The notes: generated from the sequence alone by a model not told the origin. Numbered from the stretch's first letter, positions 56,733 to 64,000 are shown. The stretch: 64,000 bases of DNA from Lactiplantibacillus daoliensis (GCF_005405005.1 NZ_BJDH01000004.1:211014-275013); one strand, 5' to 3'. Numbers and translations: made by a program.

Positions 56733-56761
56733 TAGCCAATTCGATGGTGATCATTTATACT
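56733..56761 (+). promoter_or_regulatory. Possible promoter for the NAD(P)-binding protein gene
   Basis: TAGCCA (56733-56738), a 17-base spacer and TATACT (56756-56761) on the plus strand, 55 bases before the ATG. Confidence 0.4.
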
Positions 56762-56815
56762 AATCAACAGCTTATTAATAATAAGTAAACTCAGACAGAG
56801 GAAGTTTGATAAAAA

Positions 56816-57463
56816 ATGAAACTATTAATCATTGGCGCCACCGGTATGGCTGGTTCAGCTATGGTAACAACGGCATTAAGTCGCGGTCATCAAGTGACAG
56901 CGCTAGGACGTTCCGAAGAAAAGTTAGCAAAGTTAACACCAGCAACCAATTTAACAACCCTCGCTAAAGATGCCTTTAGCTTAACCAAGACCGACTTGTC
57001 CGCTTTCGACGTCGTCATTGATGCCATGGCAACCCCACCGGCCAAGGCCTACTTACACGTTGATTTAGCAACTAAATTAGTGGCAGAATTGCGTGAAACC
57101 ACGCAACCACGCCTCGTCTTCATCTTAGGTGCCGGTAGTCTGACAACTGGCGACGATCATCATTTATTTGTCCACGATATTGAAAAATCACCAGAAGCTG
57201 CGGCCTTCATTGCGATTCCACAAAATCAATTAAGTGAACTGCAATTTTTGCAGACGGTTAGCAATGTCAATTGGGTCGGCGTGTCGCCAGCTGCCGATTT
57301 CCATGCTGGTCCTGCCGTTCCGGCCATTCAGGGTGACAATACGTTATTGGCTAATGCACAAGGCGTCTCAGCAACTAACTCAGGTACCATGGCCGTGACC
57401 GTACTTGATGAAATCGAACAACCTCAACATCAAAATGTCCGCTTCACTGTTGCCAATCAATAG
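56816..57463 (+). CDS. NAD(P)-binding Rossmann-fold protein (atypical SDR, YwnB-like)
   Basis: A 215-aa atypical short-chain dehydrogenase/NAD(P)H-binding protein. The N-terminal cofactor loop is KLLIIGATGMAGSAMVTTAL (GxxGxxG), with an Arg in TALGRSEEKL after strand 2 suggesting NADP preference. A DVVIDAMAT segment follows strand 4, and LVFILGAGSL strand 5. No Tyr-x-x-x-Lys catalytic pair is visible, as is usual in this NmrA/YwnB-like group, so the reaction is unknown. GAGGAAG lies rather far (13 bases) before the ATG. It is a single gene ending at a strong terminator. Confidence 0.85.
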   Translation: MKLLIIGATGMAGSAMVTTALSRGHQVTALGRSEEKLAKLTPATNLTTLAKDAFSLTKTDLSAFDVVIDAMATPPAKAYLHVDLATKLVAELRETTQPRLVFILGAGSLTTGDDHHLFVHDIEKSPEAAAFIAIPQNQLSELQFLQTVSNVNWVGVSPAADFHAGPAVPAIQGDNTLLANAQGVSATNSGTMAVTVLDEIEQPQHQNVRFTVANQ

Positions 57464-57470
57464 TTTTCCG

Positions 57471-57499
57471 CGTCCAGCAAATTTGCTGGACGTTTTTTT
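57471..57499 (+). terminator. Rho-independent terminator of the NAD(P)-binding protein gene
   Basis: A perfect palindromic stem (CGTCCAGCAAA/TTTGCTGGACG) followed by seven T, eight bases past the stop. Confidence 0.93.
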
Positions 57500-57586
57500 G
57501 TGATTGCCCGGAATTTTTAATCTGCTCCTAACCAAAACATGCTAAGCTAAGCAACATCTTAATTCAGTTGTGAAAGTAGTGATCAA

Positions 57587-58930
57587 ATGAAAACACGCTT
57601 ATCCGGACGTAATCTACTATTTATTGGCACGATGCTCTTTGGACTCTTCTTTGGGGCCGGCAACCTGATTTTTCCCGTTTTTCTCGGCCAGCAAGCCGGC
57701 CAAAATCTCTGGCTGGCGGTTCTTGGACTCCTGATAACTGGGATTGGGTTGCCACTACTCGGGGTCATTGGCATTGGCTTAACACGTAGTGACGGCGTTT
57801 TTGAACTCGCGGCCCATGTCAGTCAGCCCTATGCCAAAATTTTTACCGTGGTTCTCTATTTAACCCTTGGACCGTTATTCGCAATGCCTCGTCTCGCAAC
57901 GACTGCCTTTCAAATTGGCCTAGTTCCGTTCTTGAAAAGCTCACAGCAGCCCATTGGTTTGCTAATTTTTTCGGTGGCCTTTTTCTTACTAACTTGGTTG
58001 CTCGCTCGCAATCCCGGAAAACTAATGACCTATATTGGTAAATGGTTAACGCCAATTTTTCTACTCCTATTAGGGTGCCTCATCCTCATTGCACTAATCA
58101 AACCACTTGGGACATTAGCGGTCCCAGCACGTAGCGCCTATGCGGTGAATCCGGTATTGGCCGGCTTCACCGAAGGCTATAACACGATGGACGCCCTCGC
58201 GTCATTAGCCTTTGGTATCGTTGTCGTCGACGCCATACGCTCACTCGGTGTCACTGATCCTGCTCAGATTGCAACAGACACGATTAAGGCTGGTCTGATC
58301 AGCATGTCCCTCATGGCACTCATCTATACATTATTAGCCCTTGTCGGTACTCTTAGTTTAGGAAATTTTCACACCGCCAGTAATGGTGGCATCACCTTGG
58401 CACAACTGGCAAATTATTACTTTGGCCCGTTTGGCAATGCGTTGTTGGCCTTAATCGTCATTATTGCCTGCCTTAAAACGGCGGTTGGCCTAACTTCTGC
58501 CTTTGGTGATACTGGCCACAGTCTATTTCCCAAACTACCCTATCTCGGCTTAATCAGTTTTGCGTGTTTACTCCCAGCGGTCTTAGCTAACATTGGGTTG
58601 ACCCAGTTGATCAACTATTCAACCCCCGTTTTGATGTTCTTGTATCCCCTCGCCATTGTGTTGATTTTGCTCGCAGTCTTATCTCCATGGCTAGGCCAAT
58701 CACGCTGGTTGTTTGGAATGACGACCGCTTGGACCATTATACCGGCCGCCTTAGCCGGAGCGATGGCCTTACCAGCGTCCTTATTACAGCAGCCTTGGGG
58801 ACAGTGGCTTCAAGCCGTCAACAGTGCCCTGCCACTCGCCAGTTTAGGTCTTGGCTGGACGGTTCCCGCATTGATTGGGTTAATCTTAGGCTGGTTGGGA
58901 CAACAATGGGCTGATCGTCGTCACGCCTGA
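57587..58930 (+). CDS. brnQ: Branched-chain amino acid transport system carrier protein BrnQ
   Basis: A 447-aa, roughly 12-helix cation-coupled permease of the LIVCS family for leucine, isoleucine and valine. The N-terminus LLFIGTMLFGLFFGAGNLIFPVFLG is highly characteristic (FGAGNLIFP loop), followed by GPLFAMPRLATTAFQ and EGYNTMDALASLAFGIVVVDAI. The C-terminus ends with a short cytoplasmic tail. The ribosome binding site is weak, and no confident promoter is seen in the 57500-57586 gap (a TGC-TAAGCT candidate near 57540 only). It is a single gene before a strong terminator. Lactobacilli are auxotrophic for branched-chain amino acids, so uptake is important. Confidence 0.96.
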   Translation: MKTRLSGRNLLFIGTMLFGLFFGAGNLIFPVFLGQQAGQNLWLAVLGLLITGIGLPLLGVIGIGLTRSDGVFELAAHVSQPYAKIFTVVLYLTLGPLFAMPRLATTAFQIGLVPFLKSSQQPIGLLIFSVAFFLLTWLLARNPGKLMTYIGKWLTPIFLLLLGCLILIALIKPLGTLAVPARSAYAVNPVLAGFTEGYNTMDALASLAFGIVVVDAIRSLGVTDPAQIATDTIKAGLISMSLMALIYTLLALVGTLSLGNFHTASNGGITLAQLANYYFGPFGNALLALIVIIACLKTAVGLTSAFGDTGHSLFPKLPYLGLISFACLLPAVLANIGLTQLINYSTPVLMFLYPLAIVLILLAVLSPWLGQSRWLFGMTTAWTIIPAALAGAMALPASLLQQPWGQWLQAVNSALPLASLGLGWTVPALIGLILGWLGQQWADRRHA

Positions 58931-58964
58931 TTTTCACTAAATGATTGTTTTTTTCATATGAGAC

Positions 58965-59015
58965 AAAAAATCCGACTAACACCTGACATCATCAGGGTTA
59001 GTCGGATTAATTTTT
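58965..59015. terminator. Terminator of brnQ (bidirectional form)
   Basis: A 12-bp stem AATCCGACTAAC/GTTAGTCGGATT extended by an inner CCTGA/TCAGG, flanked by A6 and T5 runs. 35 bases past the brnQ stop. Confidence 0.92.
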
Positions 59016-59023
59016 GTCAAAAT

Positions 59024-59067
59024 AAAAAACGTAGTATTTCGGTGTGGGCACGGCGAAAAGCTACGTT
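59024..59067 (-). terminator. Rho-independent terminator of rlmA
   Basis: A stem AACGTAG-x-TTTTCG/CGAAAT-x-CTACGTT with a 12-base loop and six T on the minus strand. It lies 109 bases past the rlmA stop; a second hairpin lies between them (59090-59127). Confidence 0.78.
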
Positions 59068-59176
59068 AATGAAGTACAACTCGGTAGACACCAACGACCT
59101 AAGTCGATGTTAGCTACCAAACGATTTCTCAAAGGTTATCTTAACACCCAGTAAACAATCATGCAAGCTGACCCAC

Positions 59177-60034
59177 TTATTTTTCAGCCGTCATGGTCAA
59201 CAAACTGACATCAACTGTAATTTTTGGAAGTCCATTGGCCTTAGCTGCCACTAAACTTGCCGCGGTGGCGCCCCAATGTAACGGCGTCATGACCATCAAG
59301 TCTGCAAAATCAACCGTGCTGAGGTCAAACTCATAACGAATCCGCTCCTGTTCAGCTTGGGGATAATGCTGCTTGAACAAGTCGATCACCCGGTCATTGT
59401 CGTAAGTATATTGCCGATCCGTTGGTTCAAATAATAGATGACGTAACTCAATCAAATACTCAGGATTCGGAACGACTTTTAACAACTGCCCTCCCGGCGC
59501 CAGCACCCGTTCAAATTCATGGTAGGCGGACGGTGAAAAGACATCCATAATTGCAGTAAACGCATTGGCGGTAAACGGCAACTGTGCTAAGTCAGCCACA
59601 CAGAAATACGCTGGCGTGGCGAGTTGGGTGGCCAGGTTAACACCAGCCTTGCTAATATCAAACCCAATGCCAATATCTTTTTGCTGTTGATGCAAGTTGA
59701 GTAGATCAGTTAGTGGGGTGCCTTCCCCACTACCAATATCCAAAATACGTTGTGGTCGCGCCGATAAATGCGCGTTAATGGCCGCTACGATGGGTCGAAA
59801 GAACCCGGCCTGCAAAATACGCCGGCGGGCAGCTAACATGTCCGCGTCATATTCGCTTTGAACTTGATGGGTTAAAAAATATAAGGTCCCCTTTTTTGAA
59901 AAATCTAACTGGTGACCGTTGGGACAACTGAGACTATGCCCGACAATCGCATCGTAAGGTTGGTCACAAACGAGACAACGGAATAGGCCTAAATTGGCTT
60001 GCACAAAGGCAATCCCTTGATCGATTTTCTTCAC
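59177..60034 (-). CDS. 23S rRNA (guanine-N1)-methyltransferase, RlmA family
   Basis: A 285-aa RlmA-type methyltransferase. The N-terminal zinc knuckle has FRCLVCDQPYD and LSCPNGHQLDFSKKG (Cys-Cys-Cys-His ligands). The linker EYDADMLAARRRILQAGFF follows, then the SAM domain with ILDIGSGEGTPL (motif I), IGFDISKAGVNLA, FCVADLAQLPF and AIMDVFSPSAYHEF. The family methylates G745 (RlmA-I) or G748 (RlmA-II, the Gram-positive form linked to tylosin resistance); RlmA-II is likelier here by taxonomy, but I cannot prove it. GTG at 60034 was chosen, with a GAGAGTG about eight bases upstream; the track of in-frame codons to 60070 lacks a site. Confidence 0.9.
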   Translation of the reverse strand: MKKIDQGIAFVQANLGLFRCLVCDQPYDAIVGHSLSCPNGHQLDFSKKGTLYFLTHQVQSEYDADMLAARRRILQAGFFRPIVAAINAHLSARPQRILDIGSGEGTPLTDLLNLHQQQKDIGIGFDISKAGVNLATQLATPAYFCVADLAQLPFTANAFTAIMDVFSPSAYHEFERVLAPGGQLLKVVPNPEYLIELRHLLFEPTDRQYTYDNDRVIDLFKQHYPQAEQERIRYEFDLSTVDFADLMVMTPLHWGATAASLVAAKANGLPKITVDVSLLTMTAEK

Positions 60035-60223
60035 TATTTTCACACTCTCTAACTTAATTAGATTTATCATACCATACTGTTAAATGCGTCCCACAAACAA
60101 AATAGTCGCAATTACAATTTGGCTATGCTATCTTAAATATCGTTCTAAAAAACAATTAAAGTTATTTCAAATTATTAAACGCGAATTGCAACTAAATTTA
60201 GCTTGCAAAGGAGCACATGATTT

Positions 60224-60493
60224 ATGGCTAAGAAGTCTAAAATTGCCAAAGAACGGCGCATTGAAGCGACTGTTGCCCGTTACGCTAACAAGCGTGCTGA
60301 GATGAAGGCCGCCGGTGATTACGCTGGCCTGGCAACCTTGCCACGCAACGCCTCACCGGTTCGAATCCATCGGCGCGATTCACTCGATGGTCGGCCACAC
60401 GCATACTTACGAAAGTTCGGCATGTCACGATTAAATTTCCGTCGACTAGCCCATCAGGGTCAAATTCCTGGTGTTAAAAAAGCTAGCTGGTAA
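60224..60493 (+). CDS. rpsN: 30S ribosomal protein S14, zinc-independent (C-minus) paralogue
   Basis: An 89-aa S14 starting [20 protein letters not shown], with [23 protein letters not shown] (no CxxC zinc ribbon) and a C-terminal [19 protein letters not shown]. The long, cysteine-free form is the zinc-independent paralogue (rpsN2/YhzA type) made in many Firmicutes when zinc is scarce. It stands alone, outside a ribosomal-protein operon, as expected for this paralogue. AAGGAG precedes the ATG by about nine bases. The upstream region 60071-60223 has a possible TGC-TATCTT -10 (60126-60134), but I found no clear Zur- or AdcR-type operator. Confidence 0.95.
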   Translation: MAKKSKIAKERRIEATVARYANKRAEMKAAGDYAGLATLPRNASPVRIHRRDSLDGRPHAYLRKFGMSRLNFRRLAHQGQIPGVKKASW

Positions 60494-60503
60494 GCACCAC
60501 AAC

Positions 60504-60534
60504 AAAAGCGCTTGGAAAAAATCCAAGCGCTTTT
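60504..60534. terminator. Bidirectional terminator between rpsN and the AI-2E permease gene
   Basis: A 13-bp perfect stem AAAAGCGCTTGGA/TCCAAGCGCTTTT with a 5-base A-rich loop; A and T runs in the arms allow use by both convergent genes. Confidence 0.9.
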
Positions 60535-60558
60535 AGTTTGTAGATTTTTACAGATGGC

Positions 60559-61701
60559 TTATTTATCGGGCTCAGGATCATCAGACTCGTATAACCCCGA
60601 CTGTGTTTGATACCAAGCAAATAAATGCGTGATTAAGACTTTCAAAATAGCGTATCCAGGAATCCCAAAGATGACCCCCATTAAACCGAAAATTTTACCA
60701 GCTGCTAATAACACAATTAAAATCGTCACGGGATGAATCGCCAAACTACTACCTAAAACTAATGGCGATATCACACGGCCCTCGATCGTTTGCTCAATTA
60801 CAAAGACAATCAAGACTTTAACGAGCATCCAGGGTGAAATGACCATCGCAATGACAATGGATGGTACCATTGCCAAGAAGGAACCCAAATAAGGAATCAA
60901 GTTCAATATTCCCGCCGCGATTCCTAAAGTTAAGGCAAACTTCAACCCAATCACCCAGTAACCAATCGCAAACATGACGGCCACAAAGAAAGCAACCGTG
61001 ATTTGACCACGGATATAATTACTGACTTGACTATTGATTTCCGTTAAGACTTGTAAGAAACTTGCCCGCCCTTTAGTCGGAATGAATTTTGCCAAATAAG
61101 TTGGTAAACGGTGACCATCCTTGAGTAGATAAAACAAAATGAATGGCATCGTAATCAATCCAATCACAATCGTAGTCACCGTACTGACGACCGTTGTGAT
61201 CGACGAAACCGTACTGGTTAGATACTTGGTAAGCCGACTACTCAACAATTTGCTGGCATCCGTATTCCACTGTTCCAATTGATCTCGCAAGCCAGCCAAC
61301 TTTGGATCATTGAGCCACTGATTGATCTCGTGGCTTGCATTTTGCCAATACTTAGGCCAATCATTAATGATGGCTAAGGTCTGTGTCCGCAACGTGGGAA
61401 TCAAGGCCACAATTCCCCAGATCAGCAAACCGAAGATGACAATAAAAAGGACGGTAATCGTCAGCGTACGGTGAATGTGGTACTTCTGTTCCAAACGGTC
61501 CACTAGCGGATTCATTAAGTAATACAAGACGCCAGCCAAAATCACCGGAAAGCCAACAATACTGAAAAATTGGCGGACGGGTGTTAATAACCAATCAACC
61601 TGCTTGCCTAAAAAGAACACCGCGAGGACTAATAAAACAATCACTAAATTTCGAATCGTCCGTGAATTCAGCAATCCTGCGCTAACTGGTTTATTTTTCA
61701 A
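60559..61701 (-). CDS. AI-2E family transporter (PerM/YdbI type membrane protein)
   Basis: A 380-aa integral membrane protein of the AI-2 exporter (UPF0118) superfamily, about eight helices. Helix pairs at the N-terminus (LVIVLLVLAVFFLGKQ, FPVILAGVLYYLMNPLV) are followed by a large soluble loop (about 110-165), then the conserved C-terminal region with FIPTKGRASFLQVL, LGIAAGILNLIPYLGSFLA and IEGRVISPLVLGSSLAIHP. Members export AI-2 or act as Na/H antiporters; the substrate here is unknown. The start is TTG with AGGGGG nine bases upstream. It lies 17 bases downstream of the EIIA-like gene, so the two probably form an operon. Confidence 0.9.
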   Translation of the reverse strand: MKNKPVSAGLLNSRTIRNLVIVLLVLAVFFLGKQVDWLLTPVRQFFSIVGFPVILAGVLYYLMNPLVDRLEQKYHIHRTLTITVLFIVIFGLLIWGIVALIPTLRTQTLAIINDWPKYWQNASHEINQWLNDPKLAGLRDQLEQWNTDASKLLSSRLTKYLTSTVSSITTVVSTVTTIVIGLITMPFILFYLLKDGHRLPTYLAKFIPTKGRASFLQVLTEINSQVSNYIRGQITVAFFVAVMFAIGYWVIGLKFALTLGIAAGILNLIPYLGSFLAMVPSIVIAMVISPWMLVKVLIVFVIEQTIEGRVISPLVLGSSLAIHPVTILIVLLAAGKIFGLMGVIFGIPGYAILKVLITHLFAWYQTQSGLYESDDPEPDK

Positions 61702-61718
61702 TCAGTAGCACCCCCTTG

Positions 61719-62078
61719 TTATGGTTCGTAGGTCAAAATGCTCCCTACCTTTAACTTTGGTAAACGTGTTGGGGCTAAGTAAACGCCATTTGCTAATGGC
61801 TTCGCCGGCACCGCCGTAAAGTACAAGGTGGCGTGCCCAATCGTCGTTAAATTTTGGTCAACGAGTGGTCCGGCGTAGGCAACCGTATAGACTTGATCAT
61901 CAATTTTGAGCGTGCTGCCGGCTTTAAGTGCCAAACCGGTCAACGGTGCTTGGAACTGTTGAATCACTGCGATTTGTTGCAATGAGTCGGTAGCAGTTTC
62001 GTCAAATAAAATTAAGATTGGCTCATCGGGCGATAAGGCTTGTGGCCCAATGGCTTTTACAGTTGCGGTCGTTGCCAT
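61719..62078 (-). CDS. PTS glucitol/sorbitol EIIA-like protein lacking the phosphorylation histidine
   Basis: A 119-aa protein that resembles EIIA-Gut (GutA) over its whole length. The C-terminal half GPLVDQNLTTIGHATLYF aligns with the GutA VAxxNLRELGHVTLRF segment, and LPKLKVGSILTYEP with the GutA PGSVLKFE end. Where GutA has its conserved FIHxH, this protein has AVIQQFQ, with no histidine (its only His is in IGHATL). It therefore probably cannot carry phosphate like a normal EIIA. No EIIB/EIIC gene is nearby; it precedes the AI-2E permease gene. ATG 62078 was chosen, with GGAG about ten bases upstream. The homology call is by eye. Confidence 0.68.
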   Translation of the reverse strand: MATTATVKAIGPQALSPDEPILILFDETATDSLQQIAVIQQFQAPLTGLALKAGSTLKIDDQVYTVAYAGPLVDQNLTTIGHATLYFTAVPAKPLANGVYLAPTRLPKLKVGSILTYEP

Positions 62079-62113
62079 AGTTACAGAACTCCATTCTATC
62101 TTTTGATAGCTCA

Positions 62114-62144
62114 ATTGTAGCATAGCAACCGACACCAGTGTCAA
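62114..62144 (-). promoter_or_regulatory. Predicted promoter for the EIIA-like/AI-2E permease operon
   Basis: A perfect TTGACA (62139-62144), a long 19-base spacer and TGC-TACAAT (-10 at 62114-62119). A small dyad GACAC-TG-GTGTC (62131-62142) overlaps the -35 and could bind a regulator. Confidence 0.6.
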
Positions 62145-62154
62145 TTTGTCATCG

Positions 62155-62182
62155 CTTACAACTAAATGAATTATGCTATACT
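62155..62182 (+). promoter_or_regulatory. Predicted promoter for pgl-cutC
   Basis: CTTACA (62155-62160), a 16-base spacer and TGC-TATACT (-10 at 62177-62182) on the plus strand, 30 bases before the ATG. Confidence 0.65.
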
Positions 62183-62211
62183 AAACTCATTAACTAAGGA
62201 GGCTTTTTTGC

Positions 62212-63237
62212 ATGCAAGAAAAAATTCTATTTGGGACTTATACCAAAAAAACAAGCCAAGGGATCTATCAAGGGACCTTGGATACTACTGAAAAAACGTT
62301 GACCAATGATGGGTTACTCGCCAAGACAGCCAACCCAACCTATCTCGCACTCTCGGCCAAAAACCGGTTATACAGTGTCGATAAAGAAGCTGACGAAGGT
62401 GGTGTTGCGGCTTGGCAACTTGACGGCAAACAAGCCAACAAGTTGAACGCCGTCATCGCACCAGGCACACCACCAGCTTATGTTGCCGTAGACGAAGCGC
62501 GTCAACTCGTTTATAGTGCCAATTATCATAAGGGAACCGCTAGCGTCTTAAAAATTGCTGACAACGGCGAACTCGAACTCGTGGATCAGGTCACTCATAC
62601 TGGCAAAGGCCCTCGTCCAGAACAAGACAGTTCACACATCCACTACACCGACCTGACACCCGACAACCGGCTCGTTGCCATCGACTTAGGCAGTGATAAA
62701 GTCTATGTCTATAACGTCAGTGCTGCTGGCAAATTAACTGAACAGTCTGTCTTAACGCTTAGTGCTGGTTTTGGCCCACGGCACTTAGTCTTTACCCCCG
62801 ACGGCAAGCATGCTTTGCTGGCAGGTGAACTATCCAGCAAAGTTGCCACGTTAGCCTATGATCAAGCCACTGGCAGCTTTACCCAGACTGGCGTCATTGG
62901 GACCATTCCTGCTGACTTCACCGAACATAACGGTGCCGCCGCCATTCGCTTGAGTCAAGATGGTCATTTTGGATATGTCTCTAATCGCGGTTACAATACC
63001 TTAGCCGTCTTTGCGGTTGCCGCTGATGCTCAGTTGACCTTGGTTCAACAAATCAGCACGGAAGGCGATTTTCCTCGTGACTTTGACTTAGATCCAACTG
63101 AAGCTTTCGTGGTCGTGGTTAATCAGAATACCGACAATGCTACTTTATATGCACGAGATCTGAAGACTGGTAAACTGAGTCTATTACAAAAAGACATCGT
63201 CGTACCAGAAGGCGTTTGCGTCTTATTCTCAAAATAA
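62212..63237 (+). CDS. pgl: Lactonase-family beta-propeller protein (6-phosphogluconolactonase type)
   Basis: A 341-aa seven-bladed beta-propeller of the YbhE/YkgB lactonase family, which in several bacteria hydrolyses 6-phosphogluconolactone in the pentose phosphate pathway. The start KILFGTYTKKTSQGIYQGTLD is typical (GTYT-x-x-x-S-x-G-I). Internal features are RPEQDSSHIHYTDLTPDNR, VAIDLGSDKVYVY, GFGPRHLVFTPDGKHA and TEGDFPRDFDLDPTEAFVVVVNQNTDN, repeated blade signatures with conserved His/Arg/Glu candidates for the active site. AAGGAGG lies nine bases before the ATG. cutC follows by 14 bases, so they are probably cotranscribed. The lactone substrate is inferred. Confidence 0.9.
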   Translation: MQEKILFGTYTKKTSQGIYQGTLDTTEKTLTNDGLLAKTANPTYLALSAKNRLYSVDKEADEGGVAAWQLDGKQANKLNAVIAPGTPPAYVAVDEARQLVYSANYHKGTASVLKIADNGELELVDQVTHTGKGPRPEQDSSHIHYTDLTPDNRLVAIDLGSDKVYVYNVSAAGKLTEQSVLTLSAGFGPRHLVFTPDGKHALLAGELSSKVATLAYDQATGSFTQTGVIGTIPADFTEHNGAAAIRLSQDGHFGYVSNRGYNTLAVFAVAADAQLTLVQQISTEGDFPRDFDLDPTEAFVVVVNQNTDNATLYARDLKTGKLSLLQKDIVVPEGVCVLFSK

Positions 63238-63251
63238 AGGATGACTCATAA

Positions 63252-63890
63252 ATGTTACTAAAAGAAGTCGCACTTGAAAATTATACGAACATTCCGGCTG
63301 CTGTTGCAGCTGGCGCGCAACGGATCGAACTCAACGACAATTTGGCCGTTGGTGGAACGACTGTTAGCCGCGGTGTGATGGCCGAAGCCACTAAGTACAC
63401 GCAGGAACATGGTGTTGGCTTAGTCGCTATGATTCGTCCCCGTGGTGGTAACTTCATTTACAATGACACGGAATTAAAAATCATGGAAGCCGATCTATTA
63501 CAGGCCCAAGCGTTGGGCGTCGACGCGGTGACCTTTGGTGCGTTAACTGAAACGGGTGACCTTGATACCGAAGCAATGTCACTACTCATCGGTGCGGCTG
63601 GTGGCATGAGCGTTGTCTTTCACATGGCGTTCGATGCCATGAGTCCTGAACAGCAAGCCACGGCCATGGACTGGTTAGTTGAACACCAAGTTGATCGAAT
63701 TTTAACTCATGGTGGTCCCCTAGCCACGCCAATTGCAGATTGCGTGCCCCAACTCAAAGCAACGATCAAGTTAGCCGCTGGACGGATTCAAATCTTACCT
63801 GGTGGTGGTATTACCGCTGACAACGTTGACAAAATTACGAGTGCCCTCAATCTCAAACAGGCCCACGGCACCAAAATTATTACGTATTAG
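63252..63890 (+). CDS. cutC: CutC family protein
   Basis: A 212-aa TIM-barrel protein of the CutC family, historically linked to copper tolerance, though its direct function is disputed. Starts MLLKEVALENYTNIPAAVAAG, then RIELNDNLAVGGTTVSRGVM, MIRPRGGNFIYNDTEL, DAVTFGALTETGDLDTEAM, VVFHMAFDA (the FHRAFD motif, with Met for Arg), ILTHGGP (family: ILTSGG) and ILPGGGITADNV. Two deviations from the usual CutC motifs (Met for Arg; His for Ser) may reflect a lactobacillar subgroup. Second gene after pgl; no clear terminator follows. Confidence 0.92.
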   Translation: MLLKEVALENYTNIPAAVAAGAQRIELNDNLAVGGTTVSRGVMAEATKYTQEHGVGLVAMIRPRGGNFIYNDTELKIMEADLLQAQALGVDAVTFGALTETGDLDTEAMSLLIGAAGGMSVVFHMAFDAMSPEQQATAMDWLVEHQVDRILTHGGPLATPIADCVPQLKATIKLAAGRIQILPGGGITADNVDKITSALNLKQAHGTKIITY

Positions 63891-63923
63891 AGTTCAAAAT
63901 AAAAGCACTACGATTACACTTGA

Positions 63924-63932
63924 TGCTATAGT
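63924..63932 (+). promoter_or_regulatory. Predicted extended -10 promoter for the gene starting at 63995
   Basis: TGC-TATAGT (-10 at 63927-63932) on the plus strand with no good -35. The predicted transcript would begin at about 63939, within an imperfect inverted repeat (63932-63987). Confidence 0.45.
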
Positions 63933-63994
63933 CCCTTTAAGGTTGACAGATGAAAAACAATAATTCATCTATCAATGCTTAAGGGGATTTTATT

Positions 63995-64000
63995 ATGCCT
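63995..64000 (+). CDS. Start of an unidentified gene (first two codons only)
   Basis: ATG CCT at the very edge, preceded by AAGGGGA seven bases upstream and an extended -10 promoter about 65 bases upstream. Too little is present to identify the product. Confidence 0.5.

Noticed and set aside
60071..60223. A Zur/AdcR operator upstream of the zinc-independent rpsN
   Set aside because: No palindrome close to AAATCGTAATNATTACGATTT or TTAACNNGTTAA could be read on either strand.

Overview
This is a chromosomal window from a lactic acid bacterium of the Lactiplantibacillus (Lactobacillus) plantarum group. The evidence is the gene content and order, the meso-DAP pathway gene (dapF), the complete E1-E3 pyruvate dehydrogenase operon, strong AAGGAGG-type ribosome binding sites, frequent TTG/GTG starts, and Firmicutes-type promoters, many with an extended -10 (TGn-TATAAT). 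I cannot fix the species from sequence alone. The window is mostly conserved core genome; I found no prophage, transposase, CRISPR, tRNA or rRNA.

Layout. 1-5.2 kb (minus): rsmD (cut by the window edge), ylbG, pyruvate carboxylase and ftsW. 5.4-9.6 kb (minus): typA, then a three-gene operon of a catalytically degenerate lactate-dehydrogenase-like protein, a UPF0223 protein and an inositol-monophosphatase-family enzyme. 9.7-14.7 kb (minus): pdhABCD, with a cre-like CcpA site just downstream of its promoter. 14.8-19.3 kb (mostly plus): def, rpoY-rnjA and a lipid kinase. 19.3-28.6 kb (minus): a small coiled-coil protein, a LysM/NlpC-P60 cell-wall hydrolase, prs, a phosphatase-TPR-recD2 operon whose TPR gene carries an in-frame stop, and the KtrAB potassium system. 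28.7-34.2 kb (minus): mnmA, a DUF1831 gene, iscS, mtnN, a small membrane protein, nudF and dapF.

34.4-51.7 kb (minus) is the division and cell-wall (dcw) cluster. Its order is mraZ-rsmH-ftsL-pbp2B-mraY-murD-murG-divIB-ftsA-ftsZ-sepF-yggT-ylmH-divIVA, followed by an isoleucine T-box and ileS. Three GTGGN repeats at 10-bp spacing overlap the mraZ promoter, as expected for MraZ autoregulation. A roughly 500-bp element with inverted-repeat ends sits between the T-box terminator and ileS.

51.7-64 kb: DUF3397 and corA (divergent, sharing a -35 region), a 40-aa membrane peptide, ftsK, trmL, an NAD(P)-binding protein, brnQ, rlmA, a zinc-independent rpsN paralogue, an AI-2E-family permease with a histidine-less EIIA-Gut-like protein, a 6-phosphogluconolactonase-family gene, cutC, and the first two codons of another gene.

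I did not find a convincing undescribed multi-gene system. The best leads are the T-box/ileS insertion, two apparent pseudoenzymes (LDH-like and EIIA-like), the interrupted TPR gene and several operator-like dyads. All domain and promoter calls were read by eye, without database searches.
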